Below the pieces are notes generated by a model. It worked only from the letters and a program-made list of their open reading frames with translations, was not told where the DNA came from and ran no database searches. A stretch of 6,549 nt of DNA from an uncultured Collinsella sp. Its GTDB lineage: Bacteria > Actinomycetota > Coriobacteriia > Coriobacteriales > Coriobacteriaceae. A program made the translations under genes and the position numbers. Below are positions 5,573 through 6,549 of this stretch, piece after piece; the first letter of the stretch is position 1, and each line of letters starts with the position of its first letter. The stretch lies in NCBI GenBank assembly GCA_900554255.1, contig USGN01000070.1, positions 1 through 6,549 of the forward strand, in the 5' to 3' direction.

Positions 5573-6549
5573 CTGGCTGCGATAGAGTTCGGCGTAGAAG
5601 CCGCCTGCCGCTAGCAGCTCGTCGTGCGTGCCGCGCTCGATAATCTGGCCGTCGCGCATCACCAGAATGCAGTCGGCGTTGCGGATCGTCGACAGGCGGT
5701 GCGCCACCACAAAGCTTGTGCGGCCGGCCATAAGCTCGTCGAACGCCGCCTGCACCTGCAGCTCGGTGCGGGTATCGATGCTCGAGGTCGCCTCGTCCAG
5801 CAGCAGAATCGCCGGGTCGGTGAGCATGACGCGCGCGATGCACAGCAGCTGTTTTTGACCCTGGCTAAACGTGCCGCCGTCCTCGCCGATTACCGTATCG
5901 TAGCCGCCTGGCAGCTGCACGATAAACTTGTGCGCGTGCGCGCGCTTGGCAGCTTCGATAACCTGCTCGCGCGTGGCGTCGGGACAGCCGTAGGCGATGT
6001 TTTCCGCCACCGTGCCCTCGAACAGCCAAGTGTCCTGCAACACCATGCCAAAGGCGCGGCGCAAGCTTGCGCGCGTGTAATCACGCGAGGAACGGCCATC
6101 GACCGCAATGCGACCGGCATCGATATCGTAAAAACGCAGCAGCAAATTGATGAGCGTTGTCTTGCCACAGCCCGTAGGACCGACCAGGGCAAAGCGCATG
6201 CCGGGCTTAGCCTCGATGCAGATGTCCTGAAGCAGCTTGCGGTCGGGCACGTAGCTAAAGTCCACATGCTCAAGGGCGACCTCGCCCTGCGGTGCGGCAA
6301 GTTCCACGGCATCTGGCGCGTCGGGCTCCTGCTCGCGCGCATCGAGCAGCGCAAACATGCGGCGCGCCGAGGCATACGCGGTCTGGATCTGCGTAATGAC
6401 GTTGGTGACCTCGTTGAACGGCTTGGTGTACTGGTTGGCATAGGACAGGAAGATCTGCACGCCGCCCACCGTAAGCGCCGCGGGCACGCCCGTGATCACG
6501 CCCACGCAGCCGATCACAGCGACCACGGCATAGATGATGTTATTGATAA
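5561..6549 (-). CDS. ABC exporter, fused permease/ATPase, C-terminal part (5' end outside window)
   Basis: Half-transporter of the MdlB/LmrA type: a six-helix permease fused to an ATPase, working as a dimer in the membrane to export a substrate that cannot be named. The frame stays open to the right edge and reads as a transmembrane helix (INNIIYAVVAVIGCVGVITG), so the true start lies beyond the window; a GTG at 6526 inside this helix is not a credible start. Visible are the last two membrane helices, the coupling region, and a complete ATPase. Walker A is GPTGCGKTT (6155-6181), followed by the Q-loop in VLQDTW, signature FSQGQKQ, Walker B AILLLDEATSS with catalytic Glu, and the switch His in VVAHRLST. 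The signature Gln replaces the Gly of LSGGQ, common in this subfamily. All ATPase motifs are intact. A partner half-transporter may lie upstream. Confidence 0.93.
   Translation of the reverse strand, partial: INNIIYAVVAVIGCVGVITGVPAALTVGGVQIFLSYANQYTKPFNEVTNVITQIQTAYASARRMFALLDAREQEPDAPDAVELAAPQGEVALEHVDFSYVPDRKLLQDICIEAKPGMRFALVGPTGCGKTTLINLLLRFYDIDAGRIAVDGRSSRDYTRASLRRAFGMVLQDTWLFEGTVAENIAYGCPDATREQVIEAAKRAHAHKFIVQLPGGYDTVIGEDGGTFSQGQKQLLCIARVMLTDPAILLLDEATSSIDTRTELQVQAAFDELMAGRTSFVVAHRLSTIRNADCILVMRDGQIIERGTHDELLAAGGFYAELYRSQFAQ

Noticed and set aside
5561..6526. ABC exporter starting at the GTG at 6526
   Set aside because: That codon falls inside a transmembrane helix whose frame continues to the window edge, so the gene is cut by the window rather than starting there.

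Overview
The window looks like chromosomal DNA of a GC-rich gut Actinomycetota of the class Coriobacteriia, most likely Collinsella or a close relative. This is inferred from the GC-rich coding style, from the cell-wall hydrolase (twin-arginine signal, PcsB-type coiled coil, CHAP-like domain) and from the short 'GFWxDKG' flavodoxin typical of gut anaerobes. No rRNA, tRNA or taxonomic marker gene is present, so the assignment is a guess. I see no insertion sequence, phage gene, CRISPR array or toxin-antitoxin pair.

Layout, left to right. (1) 67-1572, minus: malQ, 4-alpha-glucanotransferase, with a short operator-like region upstream. (2) 1735-1770: a strong intrinsic terminator that separates malQ from the gene upstream of it. 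(3) 1793-2854, minus: galE, UDP-glucose 4-epimerase. (4) 2855-3120: a divergent control region serving galE to the left and the next gene to the right. (5) 3121-4311, plus: a secreted PcsB/CwlO-like peptidoglycan hydrolase. (6) 4312-4881: a 570-base gap between two convergent genes. It holds a terminator for each gene and, between them, a degenerate tandem repeat of exactly 62-base period whose units fold into hairpins. (7) 4882-5433, minus: a flavodoxin-family protein resembling BilS. (8) 5561 to the right edge, minus: the C-terminal part of a fused permease/ATPase ABC exporter, cut by the window end.

malQ and galE are both carbohydrate genes: maltodextrin disproportionation, and UDP-galactose/UDP-glucose interconversion, which also supplies envelope polysaccharide precursors. 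The terminator between them and the separate upstream signals suggest independent transcription. The divergent galE/hydrolase arrangement puts a nucleotide-sugar gene next to an envelope-remodelling gene, but a regulatory link is only conjecture. The flavodoxin has its own likely promoter downstream of the ABC exporter; read-through from the exporter is possible because no convincing terminator separates them.

The genes themselves are ordinary and intact. The part least explained by standard annotation is the 62-base hairpin repeat at about 4496-4681: stem arms are conserved while loops and inter-unit spacers vary. I found no evidence of a new multi-gene system.
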